Source of the DNA: Euptelea pleiosperma
Lineage: Eukaryota; Streptophyta; Magnoliopsida; Ranunculales; Eupteleaceae
Direction: 5' to 3'
DNA: 64,000 nucleotides
Assembly: GCA_035048495.1 (NCBI GenBank)
Contig: CM068552.1
Location: forward strand, 24,926,154-24,990,153
The translations under genes and the position numbers were made by a program. The notes under the pieces were generated by a model. The model ran no database searches and had not been told where the DNA came from. It saw only the letters and a list, made by a program, of their open reading frames with translations. How positions within the stretch are numbered: the first letter of the stretch is position 1; each line of letters begins with the position of its first letter. Shown here one piece after another: positions 24,152-34,916 of the stretch.

Positions 24152-24522
24152 TTTAATACTCCATATGGACAGGGAGTCATGAAACATTTTGTTGGTCAAT
24201 TGTATTTGGCCATTTAGTTTGATTATTCAACCTTATATTTGGATGCTTATTTTAGATGGTTTTGAATAATGGAAACTCACTTTAGTTACCTTTTTGAATT
24301 GTAAATGTATGTTGATATATATATATATACTCGAATTTTTAGTCCCGGACTCTTTGTACTCAACTATATCATACCCGAATTATTTCCGTACCGTTTTATT
24401 CCCGTTTCCCGTTTATTTGACCATTTTTTTATCATACTTAGAATTTTTCAAAACGTATTATATTCGTATTATTCCCATCTCGAATTTTTCCCGTACGACG
24501 AATTGCTAACTAGGGTCACAAC

Positions 24523-24738
24523 ATCAAGCTCTACGAGCAGATAATTATCATGACCAGTGAATGAAATGTACATCAACATCTATACAGTAAACACCCCTTG
24601 GCAACAAATCTGATCATTACCAACATCCCTGTCACTTTTTCATTCAAATATCTGTCATGTAAGCTGTCACCTAAGCATTTCCAGATCTAACTGAATAGAA
24701 GAAGTTCAGATCCAACATGAAGATGTTGCGTCAAATAG
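24523..24738. other. Unassigned unique-looking sequence
   Basis: This 216-base stretch lies between the hAT element and a solo LTR. Its continuation is on the far side of the LTR at 27123, as shown by the shared ATTCT. I recognise no gene or repeat in it. Confidence 0.4.
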
Positions 24739-24743
24739 ATTCT

Positions 24744-27122
24744 TGAAAGTAGGGATTTTTCCGCGTCGTTGGTTACGGAAACCCTAGAATCAACAAGATT
24801 TGTAATTTGATCCGAATTTTAATCCTGCAAAATATGAGCTTCTGTATAGGGATTCGTGTCGGATGTCGATCCGCACTCGGGATTAGTCGGGTTAGCACAA
24901 TAATGAACATAAAATGACGGGAAATTTGCAACGAATGGAACACACTTTTATTAAAATCAACTTCATTCAATCAAACATGTCTCTTACAATCAAGTAAAAA
25001 TAACTAAATCATAAAGTATAAAAAATTAAATAAATAAACTAGAGAGAGAAAGAGAATAGGGTTGAGAGAGAAAGTAGGTAGAGAGGGGAGAAGAGAGGTA
25101 AAAGGTTTAGAGAGAGAGGATGAGAGGTAAAGAGAGAAAAACCTAGGAGATGAGAGAGAAATTAGAGAGAAAAATATGGTTTTTTAGAGAGAGTAAAAAC
25201 CTAGAAAGAGAAAGTGGGAAAGAAGAGAGGACTAGCTAGAGAGAGAGAAAGTAAGGAAAGAGAGAGAAAGTAGAGAAAGAAGATGGATGGAAAGGCTTAC
25301 CAAAGGGGAGACAAATCTTTGCCATAGGATATCACTCACCTTGGAGGGGGATGTGCACTACCGACCGATGGTTGCAGTAGGGAGTAACCCGTGAGGGTTT
25401 TGATGGCCACGTTGCAAGTGGTTGAAGAGAGGTGTGCCTGTGGTTTCCATGGTTCCAACGGTGGAGGGGAGGATGGCTTAACGGCGCCCTTAATGAAGAT
25501 CGTGTCTACCAGCTACGAGAATGGGCAAGCCGTGAGAGAAGCTTGAAGGTGGTTGGCAGCCTTAGGTTGCAGTCCGTCTTTGACAATGCGCAGGCGGTGC
25601 AAGGAGGCGCTGGAGTGTCCACTGCCATGGAGAACTGGTATGCACCTTTTGAGAGGAAAGACAGCCAGCCAGTGCTCTAATGGAGACGGTGGAGTGGATG
25701 AGCAGCAGGTAGTGGCGCTTCTTGATGGTGAGCACGGTTAGAAAACCGTTGTAGATAGGAGGTAGCTTGCTGGTCTGACCAAAAAAATAGTGAGGCTGAA
25801 AGAGGTGGTGCATGAGGAGCCTGCTGGAGTAGCAAACGACGATAGCGTGAAGAGATGTACAGCCGGCTGGAATGAGCAGGGCAGCACTATGGGGCGTTGC
25901 AAGTAGGTGATGGAGGCGCTAGTTGCTGCCACGGCAAGGTGGAGGGGCGGTGTTGAACGGCCTGAGATGAGGAGGCAAAGGTGTAATGGTGTTGCCGGTA
26001 TGCTGCTCGTGGAGACTGCGAGGAAGAAGACAGCAAGAGAGAAGGGGATCTCAACCACGCTAGTGTAGCGTGATGAGAGAACCAGTCCGGCGAGGACGGT
26101 GGTGCTTGCCGGAGGTGCTGGTAGGGCGGTACAGAATAAAGAAGAACAAGAACGAGAACAAGAAAAGAAGAAGAAGAAGAAGAAGAAGAAGAAGAAGAAG
26201 AAGAAGAAGAAGAAGAAGAAGAAGAAGAAAGAAGAAGAATAAGAAGAAGAAGGAGGCGGCCGGAGTTCTGCAACTCCGGCCGGAATGAAGAAGAAGAAGA
26301 AGAAGAAGAAGAAGAAGAAGAAGAAAGGGAAGGAAGAAGAGGAAGGAGGGGAAACGTGGTGGATGGTGACTTGATTGGGACCCAGATTGGTAGATCGACG
26401 GATCTAGAGAGATCCAACGGTCCGATTGAAGATCCAACGGTCCGATGGAAGATCCAACGGTCAGAAAGCTAAGGGAGATGAGATAGAGCCGATGGGCAGG
26501 AGTTCTGGGGTTAGGTCAGTAGATTCGAGGACCGAGAGATGAAGAGAGAGAGAGAATAAGAAGAGATGAGAGAAAAAGTATCAAAAAAAATGGAAAAAAA
26601 CACTGGCGGAGGGTCTGGAACCCTGGTCTTCACTGTGACCATCCTCACGCTTCTCCAGTAGAGTCGACTATCATTCTTTGCTGACTCATGTGGCTTTAAG
26701 CGCTTTGGTCCGTCTCTTGGTCATTGGCTCTCCTGCTCTCTTCGTTCTTTGGGCCGGCTTTTTGGTCCTCTTATTCAGCCCATATTTGGCCCATATTTTC
26801 TAGTCATATCATGTGGGCTCTTTAAGCTTTGATAATGGGCTTTCATGATCGATTTGGGCCCACAAGTCTCGAGAATCGTCCCATCGGGGTTTCCTGCGAC
26901 AGAAGAAGCGCGTAATGAGACTTTATCAGAACGGCTTAATATTTAGACTTCCAAAAATGTGTTTAATGCATGCAAATATACCATTTCGTCCATAAAAGTG
27001 TGTTCTACGCAACAGAAGAGACTATTACGTAGAAAAGTAGATAAATAAAGCATTTTACGTAGGAGAATGCAATAACGCTAAAAGGATAATTGCTTAAAAT
27101 AAGCACTTTTGAGCGAATATCA
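24744..27122 (-). repeat. Solo Athila-like LTR with TSD ATTCT
   Basis: It runs from TGAAAGTAGGGATTTTTCC (LTR 3' end on the minus strand) to GCGAATATCA at 27122, with ATTCT at 24739-24743 and 27123-27127. There is no PBS, PPT or internal sequence, so this is the product of LTR-LTR recombination. It contains GAA microsatellites (26165-26250 and 26286-26325), the CCGGAGTT palindrome (26257-26283) and three tandem GATCCAACGGTC motifs (about 26410-26462). Long ORFs over 25887-26437 are poly-Ser, poly-Leu or poly-Arg products of the microsatellite. Confidence 0.92.
26165..26325. repeat. (GAA)n microsatellite inside the solo LTR
   Basis: Two long AAG/GAA runs flank the palindrome at 26257-26283. 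Shorter relatives occur at the same place in other LTRs (TTC runs at 32190-32235 and 32500-32555; GAA runs at 49935-49955). Confidence 0.9.
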
Positions 27123-27127
27123 ATTCT

Positions 27128-27796
27128 TCCAAGATTGGATCTGGCCATTGAGAAGTGAATGATGGGATATGAGTTAGATCATTTATAAACTATAAAGAGA
27201 AGACTTTGAGAACTGGAAAAGGGATCCAAATCTTGAGCTCATGATCCAGAATCAACACTCTTTCCCTTTGATTATTTTACTTTGGGTGTTTTACCCTGTG
27301 AGAATTGAACATTCACTGACTTGAGCGTCGAAGTGTTGTCAACAGGTACACCACCACTTTGGGAGAGATTATCCTATCATCTGCAGCAAAGGATGAGTCT
27401 ATGTCCGAAAGCTTCAGATTCTTTCAATCTGATTGATTTACCTTGAGATACCAGTCTAATTAACCTTGAAGATTGTGTGGGATAAGATCCAATATTTTTC
27501 TCCCACAATAAAAATTGAAGAAATTATATGACTCACTTCAATCGACTTAATGGACATAAATTTATTACAAATAATTTGTATAGAGTGGTACACATTATAG
27601 TTCAAATTCTACTATACATGAGGATGAAATAACTACAACTTTAACAGTCTCAATTCATACTCCAATTATTCAAAGTATTGAATAATATACACATAATTAT
27701 AATATCTTCAAACTATAAATAATTAAAAAGTTTTATCCACATACTAACTCTGTTATTTTTTTGGTAAGTCACATACTAACTATTATTAACAACACA
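27128..27796. other. Unassigned sequence, possibly an old LTR fragment
   Basis: This continues the 24523-24738 sequence. The stretch at 27280-27360 (GGGTGTTTTACCCTGTGAGA, CTGACTTGAGCGTCGAAGTG, then CAGGTACACCACC) reads like the R/U5 region of some plant LTR retrotransposons, but no partner LTR, PBS or coding region is near. AT-rich after 27500. Confidence 0.35.
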
Positions 27797-27805
27797 ATAA
27801 TTTTA

Positions 27806-28175
27806 GGGTCGGGATCGGGGGACAACCATTTTTGACAACTATTTTTGGCAACCATTTGGCGGACCCACATAGAAGATGAATCAATGGCTGATTTTTGGTG
27901 AGGATGATCTCTATGGTGAGGTGATCATCCTCACAAAAATCCAAATCATTTTGATATCCGTAGACTGGTTAGAAGTTGAAGAATTATGGACCGTCTATTT
28001 TTACCATGTAACTTGAAAACCACATTTGATGGGGTTAGAAATTTCAGAATGGGCTGATTTTTTGTTTGAGTGATCTATATAGTGAGGAGAGCATCCTCAC
28101 CAAAAATCAGCCATTGATTCATCATCTATGTGGGTCTGCCAGTTATCAAAAATGGTTGTCCCCCGATCCCGACCC
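27806..28175. mobile_element. Mutator-like MITE with long TIRs, 370 bp
   Basis: The left end GGGTCGGGATCGGGGGACAA and the right end are inverted copies; the outer 30 bases match exactly and imperfect inverted identity continues for about 110 bases. The flanking 9-bp sequences ATAATTTTA (27797-27805) and ATATTTTTA (28176-28184) differ at one base, a Mutator-type TSD. There is no coding capacity. The small ORF starting at 28130 runs across the element's end and is spurious. Confidence 0.85.
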
Positions 28176-28209
28176 ATATTTTTAATGATTATACATTAAT
28201 TTTTATACG

Positions 28210-28457
28210 GGTTTTTTGCTTTACCTCTTACTTGATTGATGCAATTTGCATCTCACCCAATGTTTTTAACATATTTGCATCTCACCCTTTGACCATGGTC
28301 AACGTCATTGACCATAGACAGCCATTAACAATCTCTAGATGGACATCCCAATATTTTTTAAATGACTATAATGACCTTGGGTGAGACACAAATATTTTAA
28401 AAATATTGGGTGTGATGCAAATTGCATTAATAAAGTAAGGGGGACAAGTAAAAAATC
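28210..28457. mobile_element. Second MITE-like inverted repeat
   Basis: The left arm GGTTTTTTGCTTTACC... with GATGCAATTTGCATCTCACC is repeated inverted at 28385-28457 (GGGTGTGATGCAAATTGCAT...). The arms run about 80-90 bases with small differences around a roughly 80-base centre. I could not find a clear TSD, so the ends are approximate and the superfamily is unknown. Confidence 0.65.
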
Positions 28458-28530
28458 TAGTTTTTTGAGGATTTTTTTTTAAGATTGTGAGCTTAAAACC
28501 TTTCTTAATTTACTTTTGGCCCAACCGTAG

Positions 28531-28821
28531 GTGGACCTACAAACCAAAAATTAATCTAATTGTTAGTTTTTAAGCATTGGATATAAAATCTCATAACACG
28601 GAACTCACCTTCATAGGTTGTTAAGCACGCTAATGTCCTTATCAATGATGACGAGGGACCACAATATGAGCCACGTGGCATACTCTTAGAGGTCACTAAC
28701 TGTACGGATGTTGGACCCATCATTAGGTGGAGCTATATCCCATATATCAGCCTGATTAGTATTTCAAACCATTGGATCTTTTGATATTCCCTTTTAATTA
28801 CCACGTTATGTCCTAGAGGGG
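28531..28821. repeat. Left copy of a duplicated flank
   Basis: The sequence from GTGGACCTACAAACC to CACGTTATGTCC matches 53325-53620 at roughly 95% by eye. In both copies it leads into the start of the same Copia LTR at the same base, so this is a duplicated locus and not two independent insertions. Confidence 0.8.
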
Positions 28822-28903
28822 GTGAATAGGACAATTTTTAATTTCTCTGCGAATTCTATATAGATTAAAAATTAATGATCACACAAGGCGGAAAAGGATC
28901 AAA
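28809..28903 (-). repeat. Copia LTR fragment (95 bases)
   Basis: It starts TGTCCTAGAGGGGGTGAATA and is nearly the same as 53608-53702. The match stops at about 28903 (GATCAAA), where the truncated 3' end of element B begins. Confidence 0.75.
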
Positions 28904-29212
28904 ATATTGCACCGTCCTCGGTGCTCATAACAAATAGTGAAAACGATAAGTTCATGATGTGAGTGTGAAGGAAGGGTATTACCAATTCTGTCGGATATCA
29001 ATAGTGGAAAGTACCAGAGTAGTGCTAAAGTGATGGTACCTACATGGGCAGAAAATTATAGCAGTGATAAAGATAATGCATGTGACTCATGATACTCTAG
29101 GAATACCAGAATTGCCTTTCCGAAAGCGCTAAGTTTTACGTCTTCAGCCAAACACAACGGAGGTGACAGGCACCCCCAACCAAGTTGGAGCACAGAAGAC
29201 TGAGTGATCATC

Positions 29213-30752
29213 AGTCGACATACACAGGATCGATGAGATCGATCTTAGAAGTCTGAATGAACGACACATCAAGTTCATGGAACTGCTTTAGACGCTAGCC
29301 ATTTACTTGGAAAGAGGAGTGATCCTTGGGATCCTCAATAGTGATTGCCCCAAAGGGTGTGACTTCTGTGACCGTATAAGGATCGGTCTACCTAAATTTC
29401 AGTTTCCCAGGGAAGAGATGAAGACAGGAATTATAAAAAAGGACCTTCTGTCCTAAATGGAACTCTTTCCTAAGGATGCTCTTGTCATGTATTCACTTCG
29501 TTTTTGCTTTGTAATTCTTAGACAAGTTGTAGACATCATTTCTGAGTTCTTCTAACTCATTCATTTGAAGTTTCTGCTCTTCCCCTGCGGTTTCAAGCTC
29601 GAAGTTGAGCTTCTTAATGACCCACAGTGCACGATGTTCAATCTCTACCGGAAGATGATAGGGTTTCCCAAAGACCAGAAGATAAGGAGACATATTGAGT
29701 GGTGTCTTGTAGGCAGTTCTGTACACCCATAAAGCATCAGTGAGACGCGTAGACCAGTCTTTACGTGTGGTATTGACTGTCTTCTTCAAGATTTGCTTGA
29801 TCTGACAATTAGAAACCTCTACTTGACCACTAGTCTGCGGATGATAAGCTAGGGCAACCTTGTGGGTTACCCCATACTTTTTCATTAGTTTCTCGAATAT
29901 CCTATTACCGAAATGGGTGCTCCCATCACTAATGATGGCCTTAGGGGCACCAAACCGGGCGAAGATGAACTCCTTTAGGAATTTGACCACTACTTTGTGG
30001 TCATTGGTCTTGGTGAAAATGGATTCTATCCATTTAGAGACATAGTCTACTGCAAAGAGAATGTACTCAAAACCATAGGAAACCGAAAAGGGGCCCATGA
30101 AGTCGATGCCCCAGATGTCAAATATTTCATCGACCTGGATGGGAGTGAGGGGCATCATGTTCCTCTGGGAGATGCGGCCTAGATGCTGGCAATTAGGACA
30201 AGTTTTGATGTAGATATGGGCATCTTTAAATAGTGTGGGCCAGTAGAATCTACATTGCAGCACTTTTTCTACAATTTTCTTAGTGCTAAAATGACCACCA
30301 CAAGGTTGGTCATGACACGAGGACAAGATATTGAGTTGGTCCGACTCAGGGACACAGAGACGAATGATCTGATCAGGACAGTATTTATACAAATAAGGGT
30401 CATCCCAAGAGTAGTACTTAACTCTTGCTAGGAATTGGCTTTTGTCCTGTTTTGATCAGTGTGAAGGCATTTCTTCGGTGACAAGGTAGTTGACAATGTC
30501 AGCATACCATAGATTAACGGAGATAGCGAACAATTGTTCGTCTGGAAAGGTCTCAGGGATAGGCTGGGTGTCGAAGGATGACTCTAAAGTCAGTCTGGAC
30601 AAGTGATCAGCCACTACATTCTCAGTTCCTTTCTTATCCTTGATCTCGAGGTCAAATTCCTGCAGTAAGAGAATCCATCGAATTAATCGAAGCTTGGTTT
30701 CTTTTTTCGACATGAGATAACGAAGGGCTGAATGATTAGTGTACACGACCAC
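29213..30752 (-). pseudogene. pol of element B: RNase H end and integrase
   Basis: This is about 90% like the F protein by eye. The HHCC finger, the GIDFMG and ISDGSTHFG (SDG) blocks and GQVEVSN are all present, so the three catalytic acidic residues remain. It is broken by a stop in the C-terminal region (29490-29492) and by a Trp-to-stop TGA near 30455. The stop after LIDPVYVD at about 29213 matches the true end in F. The right edge at 30752 is the insertion point of a solo LTR inside RNase H. Confidence 0.88.
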
Positions 30753-31712
30753 TGATATTCGCTCAAAAGTGCTTATTTTAAGCAATTATCCTTTTAGCGT
30801 TATTGCATTCTCCTACGTAAAATACTCTATTTACCTACTTTTCTACGTAAGAGTCTCTTCTGTTGCGTAGAACACACTTTTCTGGACGAAATGGTATATT
30901 TGCATGCATTAAACACATTTTCGAAAGTCTAGATATTAAGCCGTTCTGATAAAGTCTCATTACGCGCTTCTTCTGTCGCAGGAAACCCGATGGGACGATT
31001 CTCAAGACTTGTGGGCCCAAATCGATCATGAAAGCCCATTATCAAAGCTTAAAGAGCCCACATGCTATGACTAGAAGATATGGGCCAAATATGGGCTGAA
31101 TAAGAGGACCATAAAGTCGGCCCAAAGAACGAAGAGAGCCGGAGAGCCAATGACCAAGAGACGGACCAAAGCGTTTAAAGCCACATGAGTCAGCAAAGAA
31201 TGATAGTCGACTCTACTGGAGAAGCGTGAGGATGGTCACAGTGAAGAACAGGGTTCCAGACCCTCCGCCAGTGCTTTTTTCCATTTTTTTTGATACTTTT
31301 TCTCTCATCTCTCCTTATTCTCTCTCTCTCTTCATCTCTCGGTCCTCGAATCTACTGACCTAACCCCAGAACTCCTGCCCATCGGCTCTATCTCATTTCC
31401 CTTAGCTTTCTGACCGTTGGATCTTCCATCGGACCGTTGGATCTTTAATCGGACCGTTGGATCTCTCTAGATCCGTCGATCTACCAATCTGGGTCCCAAT
31501 CAAGTCACCATCCATCCGATCACCTTCAGAATGCCTGTCACATCATCTTGTGAGACGATGGACATCATCAGTCCATGTGGGCCAGTAGCCGGGCCCATCA
31601 GCATCGACCCGCTGTCCGACCAGTTAGTGGACCCCGCGAATTTCAAAAATAATTTTAATTAAATGGGGGGTCCACTAATTGGGGAGATTCCCCATAGAAA
31701 AGTAGCATTTTA

Positions 31713-31756
<44 letters not shown>

Positions 31757-31783
31757 AAAAATATTTTTTTTATTTAAAAAATA

Positions 31784-31819
31784 CCCTATTTCCATTAATG
31801 GAAATAGGGAGCTTTATAA
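31784..31819 (+). promoter_or_regulatory. Palindrome plus TATA-like box in the LTR (putative U3 promoter)
   Basis: A perfect 26-bp palindrome (half-site CCCTATTTCCATT, 31784-31809) is followed at once by AGCTTTATAAGAGG with TTTATAA at 31813-31819. The palindrome is kept with one change at 15535-15560 and with two at 50071-50096. Its position directly upstream of a TATA-like motif suggests the core promoter. The transcription start is not determined. Confidence 0.5.
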
Positions 31820-32278
31820 GAGGAAGGAGAAGGGTTCGTTCGAACCCTAATCCCCCTCAAATCTTCTCTTCTCTTCCCCCAATCTCTTCTCCTATCAATC
31901 CCCCTCCTCCTTCTCCTCTTTTTTTCACTTTTATCATCGTCTTCTTCATCTCTCCGGCGGACTGAACCAGTCCGTGGAGCACAACCTCCTCCTCTTCTCC
32001 ACGCTGAAGACCACGTCATCATCCTCCAGCCACTTCCTGATGCTCCACCGCTCCTTCCTCCAGTATCGCAGCACCTCGTAGCCACCACACCTCTCCCTCA
32101 CGAGCTGCCATCTCCGGCGAAGCAAACCTGCATCACCGGTAAGTTCTATTATCTCCCCCTTCTCTTCTTCTCTTTCTTCCTCTTTCTTCTTCTTTCTTCT
32201 TCTTCTTCTTCTTCTTCTTTTTCTTCTTCTTCTAGCATCTGTAGTCCTCGTTTTTTTTTTTTTTTTTTTTTTTTACTT

Positions 32279-32305
32279 ACCGGAGTTGCAGGCTGCAACT
32301 CCGGC
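32279..32305. promoter_or_regulatory. CCGGAGTTGCAG palindrome in the solo LTR
   Basis: The arms CCGGAGTTGCAG and CTGCAACTCCGG overlap at the centre (GGC). The upstream run of T bases (32252-32273) and TTC repeats are specific to this copy, but the palindrome is shared with the other LTRs. Confidence 0.6.
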
Positions 32306-33604
32306 CGACTCTGTACACAGGCAGGACGTTACTGCCCCCTACTCCTCCCTCTCCTCATCTTCCCCTTCTTATTCTTCTTATTCTCCTTCCCTTCTTATTC
32401 TATTTTCAGTTTCAAAAAGAAAAAAATAAATAAATAAAAAATACAGAATCGCCGGCGAACTCCATTAACGCCGGCGAACTCTGATAGGCTCTTCCCCTTC
32501 TTCTTTCTTCTTCTTCTTCTTCCTTCCTCCTTCTTTCTTCTTCTTCTTCTTCTCTGCTATAGGTTCGACACCATCGTGGACTGCAATACCGCCTGTTGCA
32601 GCACCACCAAGCACCTCCTTCCTTGCTCCGCCTTCCATCACCACCGTTCTCCCTTGACTGGTGCATCTTACAGCACCCTCCCTCACGGACCAGGGTCTTT
32701 TTTGTTACCCTTGCACTGGGCAAGCGGTACAGCAGGTGGCGCTTCCATCCCCTTGAACCACAACCACCGTGTGGTCTTCCATCCTTCCACGTCACCACCT
32801 ACAACAGTCCACACAGTGGACTGCTATACCGCCTCAACCCTCCTTGCAGCCATGTGCTTCACCTACGCCCCCCCAGTCCATGCATGCCATCAACTTCCAT
32901 GTGGAACACCTTGATTTATTCCAGGATCCATGGACTTCTCCAAACTTCCTTGGACAGCCACTATTTCGTGATCGCATGCAACCACGATCAAGCCGTGTAG
33001 CGTGAATGCAACATTTCTCAGATCAACTTTCTCATTTCCTATCTCTTCAACAGCTGATCATCCAAGCCAAAACTCATACATCATTGGCCGATCCAATTGG
33101 CCGATCACATTTCGACCACCCCGGTATGTCCTAAGGTTACTTTCTCTCTTTAGTCTCTCTCTAGAACTCATTCTCTCTAGTTTCTCTCTCTCTTCTTTCA
33201 CCTTCTCTCTCTAACCATCTCTTTTCTCTCTCTAAAAAAACCTCCCATCTCATCTTCTCTCTCTATCTATTCTTTTTTTTTGTTTCTCTCTCCATTCTTC
33301 ACTTTCTCTCTCTACCCTAATCTCTTTTAATGCTTTCTAGTTTAGTTATTTTTATTTGATTTTCATTGTAAGAGACAAGTTCAGTTAAATAAATATGATT
33401 AAAGTATGATTGTGTTACATTATCTGCAATTTCCTCGTCATTTTATGCTCTTTAATTGCACTAACTAACCTCGAGTGTGGATCGACATCCGACACGAATC
33501 CCTATACAGAATCTTTGAATTTTGCAGGATAATCGGATTAAAATTATAAATCTTGTTGAAGTTAGGGTTTCCGTAACCAACGACGCGGAAAAATCCTATT
33601 ATCA

Positions 33605-34916
33605 ACCACCTTAGTGGTTAAGAGGTACTGACGGAATTTATCAAGGGCGAAGACTAGCGTCAGGAGTTCTTTCTCAGTGGTGGAGTAATTCATTTGGGCA
33701 AAATTAAGAGTTTTGCTCGCGTAGTAGATCACGTGTGACCTTTTGTCAACTCGCTGCCCTAAAACGGCTCCTAACGCGTAGTCAGAATCATCACACATCA
33801 CCTCGAAAGGTAGAGTCTAGTCCGGGGGACGGATAATGGGTGCAGAAATGAGCTCAGATTTGAGACGCTCAAATGCCTTGACACATTCAGCATTAAAGTC
33901 GAAAGGACTATCTTTAGCTAGAAGATGTGACAGAGGTCGAGCGATTTGAGAGAAGTCCTTGATGAATCGCCTATAGAATCTTCCATGTCCCAAAAAGGAC
34001 CAGATGTCATGTACGGACTTAGGAATGGGCAAGGTCGAGATGATATCGATTTTAGCTTTGTCGACCTCAATGCCCTGATGGGAAATGACATGTCCCAGAA
34101 CTATGCATTTCTTCACCATGAAGTGACATTTCTCCCAATTGAGGACAAGTTGTTTGTCCTAACAAAGTTGAAGTACAAGCCCTAGATGGTTCAGACAGTC
34201 ATCAAAGGATGACCCAAAAACTGAGAAGTCGTCCATAAAGACTTCGATGAATTTTTTCACCATGTCAGAGAATATGCTCATCATACACCTTTGAAAGGTC
34301 GCGGGTGCATTGCAGAGGCCAAAGGGCATGCGCTTATAGGCAAAAGTGCCACAGGGACAGGTGAAAGTTGTCTTCTAGTGATCCTCAAGGGCGATGGGTA
34401 TTTGATTATACCCTGAGTAACCATCAAGGAAGCAGTAATAGGAGTGACCTGCAAGTCTCTCCAACATCTGGTCTATCAAGGGTAAAGAAAAATGGTCCTT
34501 CCTAGTGTTGGTGTTGAGTCGTCTGTAATCGATGCAGACTCTCCACCCTTTCTTCAGGCGTTGGGTGACCATTTCCTTGTTCTCATTTTCCACAACTGTG
34601 AATCCTACCTTTTTAGGGACGACATGAATAGGACTCACCCATTTGCTATTGGAGATGGGATAAATGATACCCGCATCTAACAGTTTAAGGACCTCGTCCC
34701 GGACTACATCCTTCAAGATGGGGTTCAACCTCCTCTGATGTTCTCTAGAGGTTTTGGATTCATCATCGAGATAGATGTGATGTTGGCACATCTAGGGGTT
34801 TATGCCTCGAATATCATCTATAGTCCACTCTATCGCAGATTTGTGCTCATTGAGCAATTCAAGAAGTTTCTTACGTTCACTCGCAGACAAAGTGGAAGCA
34901 ATAATGACAGGGTAGT
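33605..34916 (-). pseudogene. pol of element B: reverse transcriptase and start of RNase H
   Basis: The minus-strand frame carries RT blocks in order: DAGIIYPISNSKWVSP (about 34660), VCIDYRRLN, FLDGYSGYNQI, then the polymerase motif FMDDFSVFG near 34230 (the FMDD form of YxDD seen in Athila relatives), the LGHVIS thumb block and the RNase H start DDSDYALGAVL. Stops interrupt it near 34372 (Gln to stop), 34160 and 33819 (Trp to TAG). RNase H is then split by the solo LTR, and protease coding resumes beyond element A at 43274. Confidence 0.87.

Larger units (their letters stand above)
20311..24514 (+). mobile_element. End-to-end hAT DNA transposon
   Basis: Both ends are present. The terminal inverted repeat CCTAGTTAGCAATTC is at 20311-20325 and its exact complement at 24500-24514. 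They are flanked by the 8-bp duplication GTCATAAC (20303-20310) and GTCACAAC (24515-24522), with one difference. An 8-bp TSD and the transposase family both indicate hAT. The right end holds CCCGAATT / CCCGTTTCCCG sub-terminal motifs (about 24365-24500). The transposase inside is dead. About 1.7 kb lies between the left TIR and the coding region, including a short direct repeat of CCCATACACATTACAAG at 21412, 21474 and 21529. Confidence 0.9.
30753..33604 (+). repeat. Solo Athila-like LTR (2,852 bp) with TSD ACCAC
   Basis: It runs from TGATATTCGCTCAAAAGTGC to CCTATTATCA, flanked by ACCAC at 30748-30752 and 33605-33609, and interrupts B's RNase H. This is the most complete LTR of subfamily 1 here. 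It has the triple GACCGTTGGATC repeat (about 31410-31462), a poly-A run (31718-31753), the 26-bp palindrome at 31784-31809, a TATA-like TTTATAA at 31813-31819, the inverted repeat GGGTTCG-TT-CGAACCC (about 31831-31846), TTC runs and the CCGGAGTTGCAG palindrome (32279-32305). Long ORFs inside are not conserved and are rejected. Confidence 0.93.

Noticed and set aside
25887..26437. ORFs encoding long Ser, Leu, Phe or Arg runs
   Set aside because: They are translations of the GAA/TTC microsatellite in a solo LTR.
27806..28175. MicroRNA-precursor-like long hairpin
   Set aside because: The flanking 9-bp duplication and arm structure fit a MITE. Small-RNA data would be needed to claim more.
31831..31846. 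GGGTTCGTTCGAACCC as a tRNA-like Pol III B box
   Set aside because: It resembles GGTTCGANNCC only in part, no A box lies at the right distance, and the setting is a Pol II LTR.
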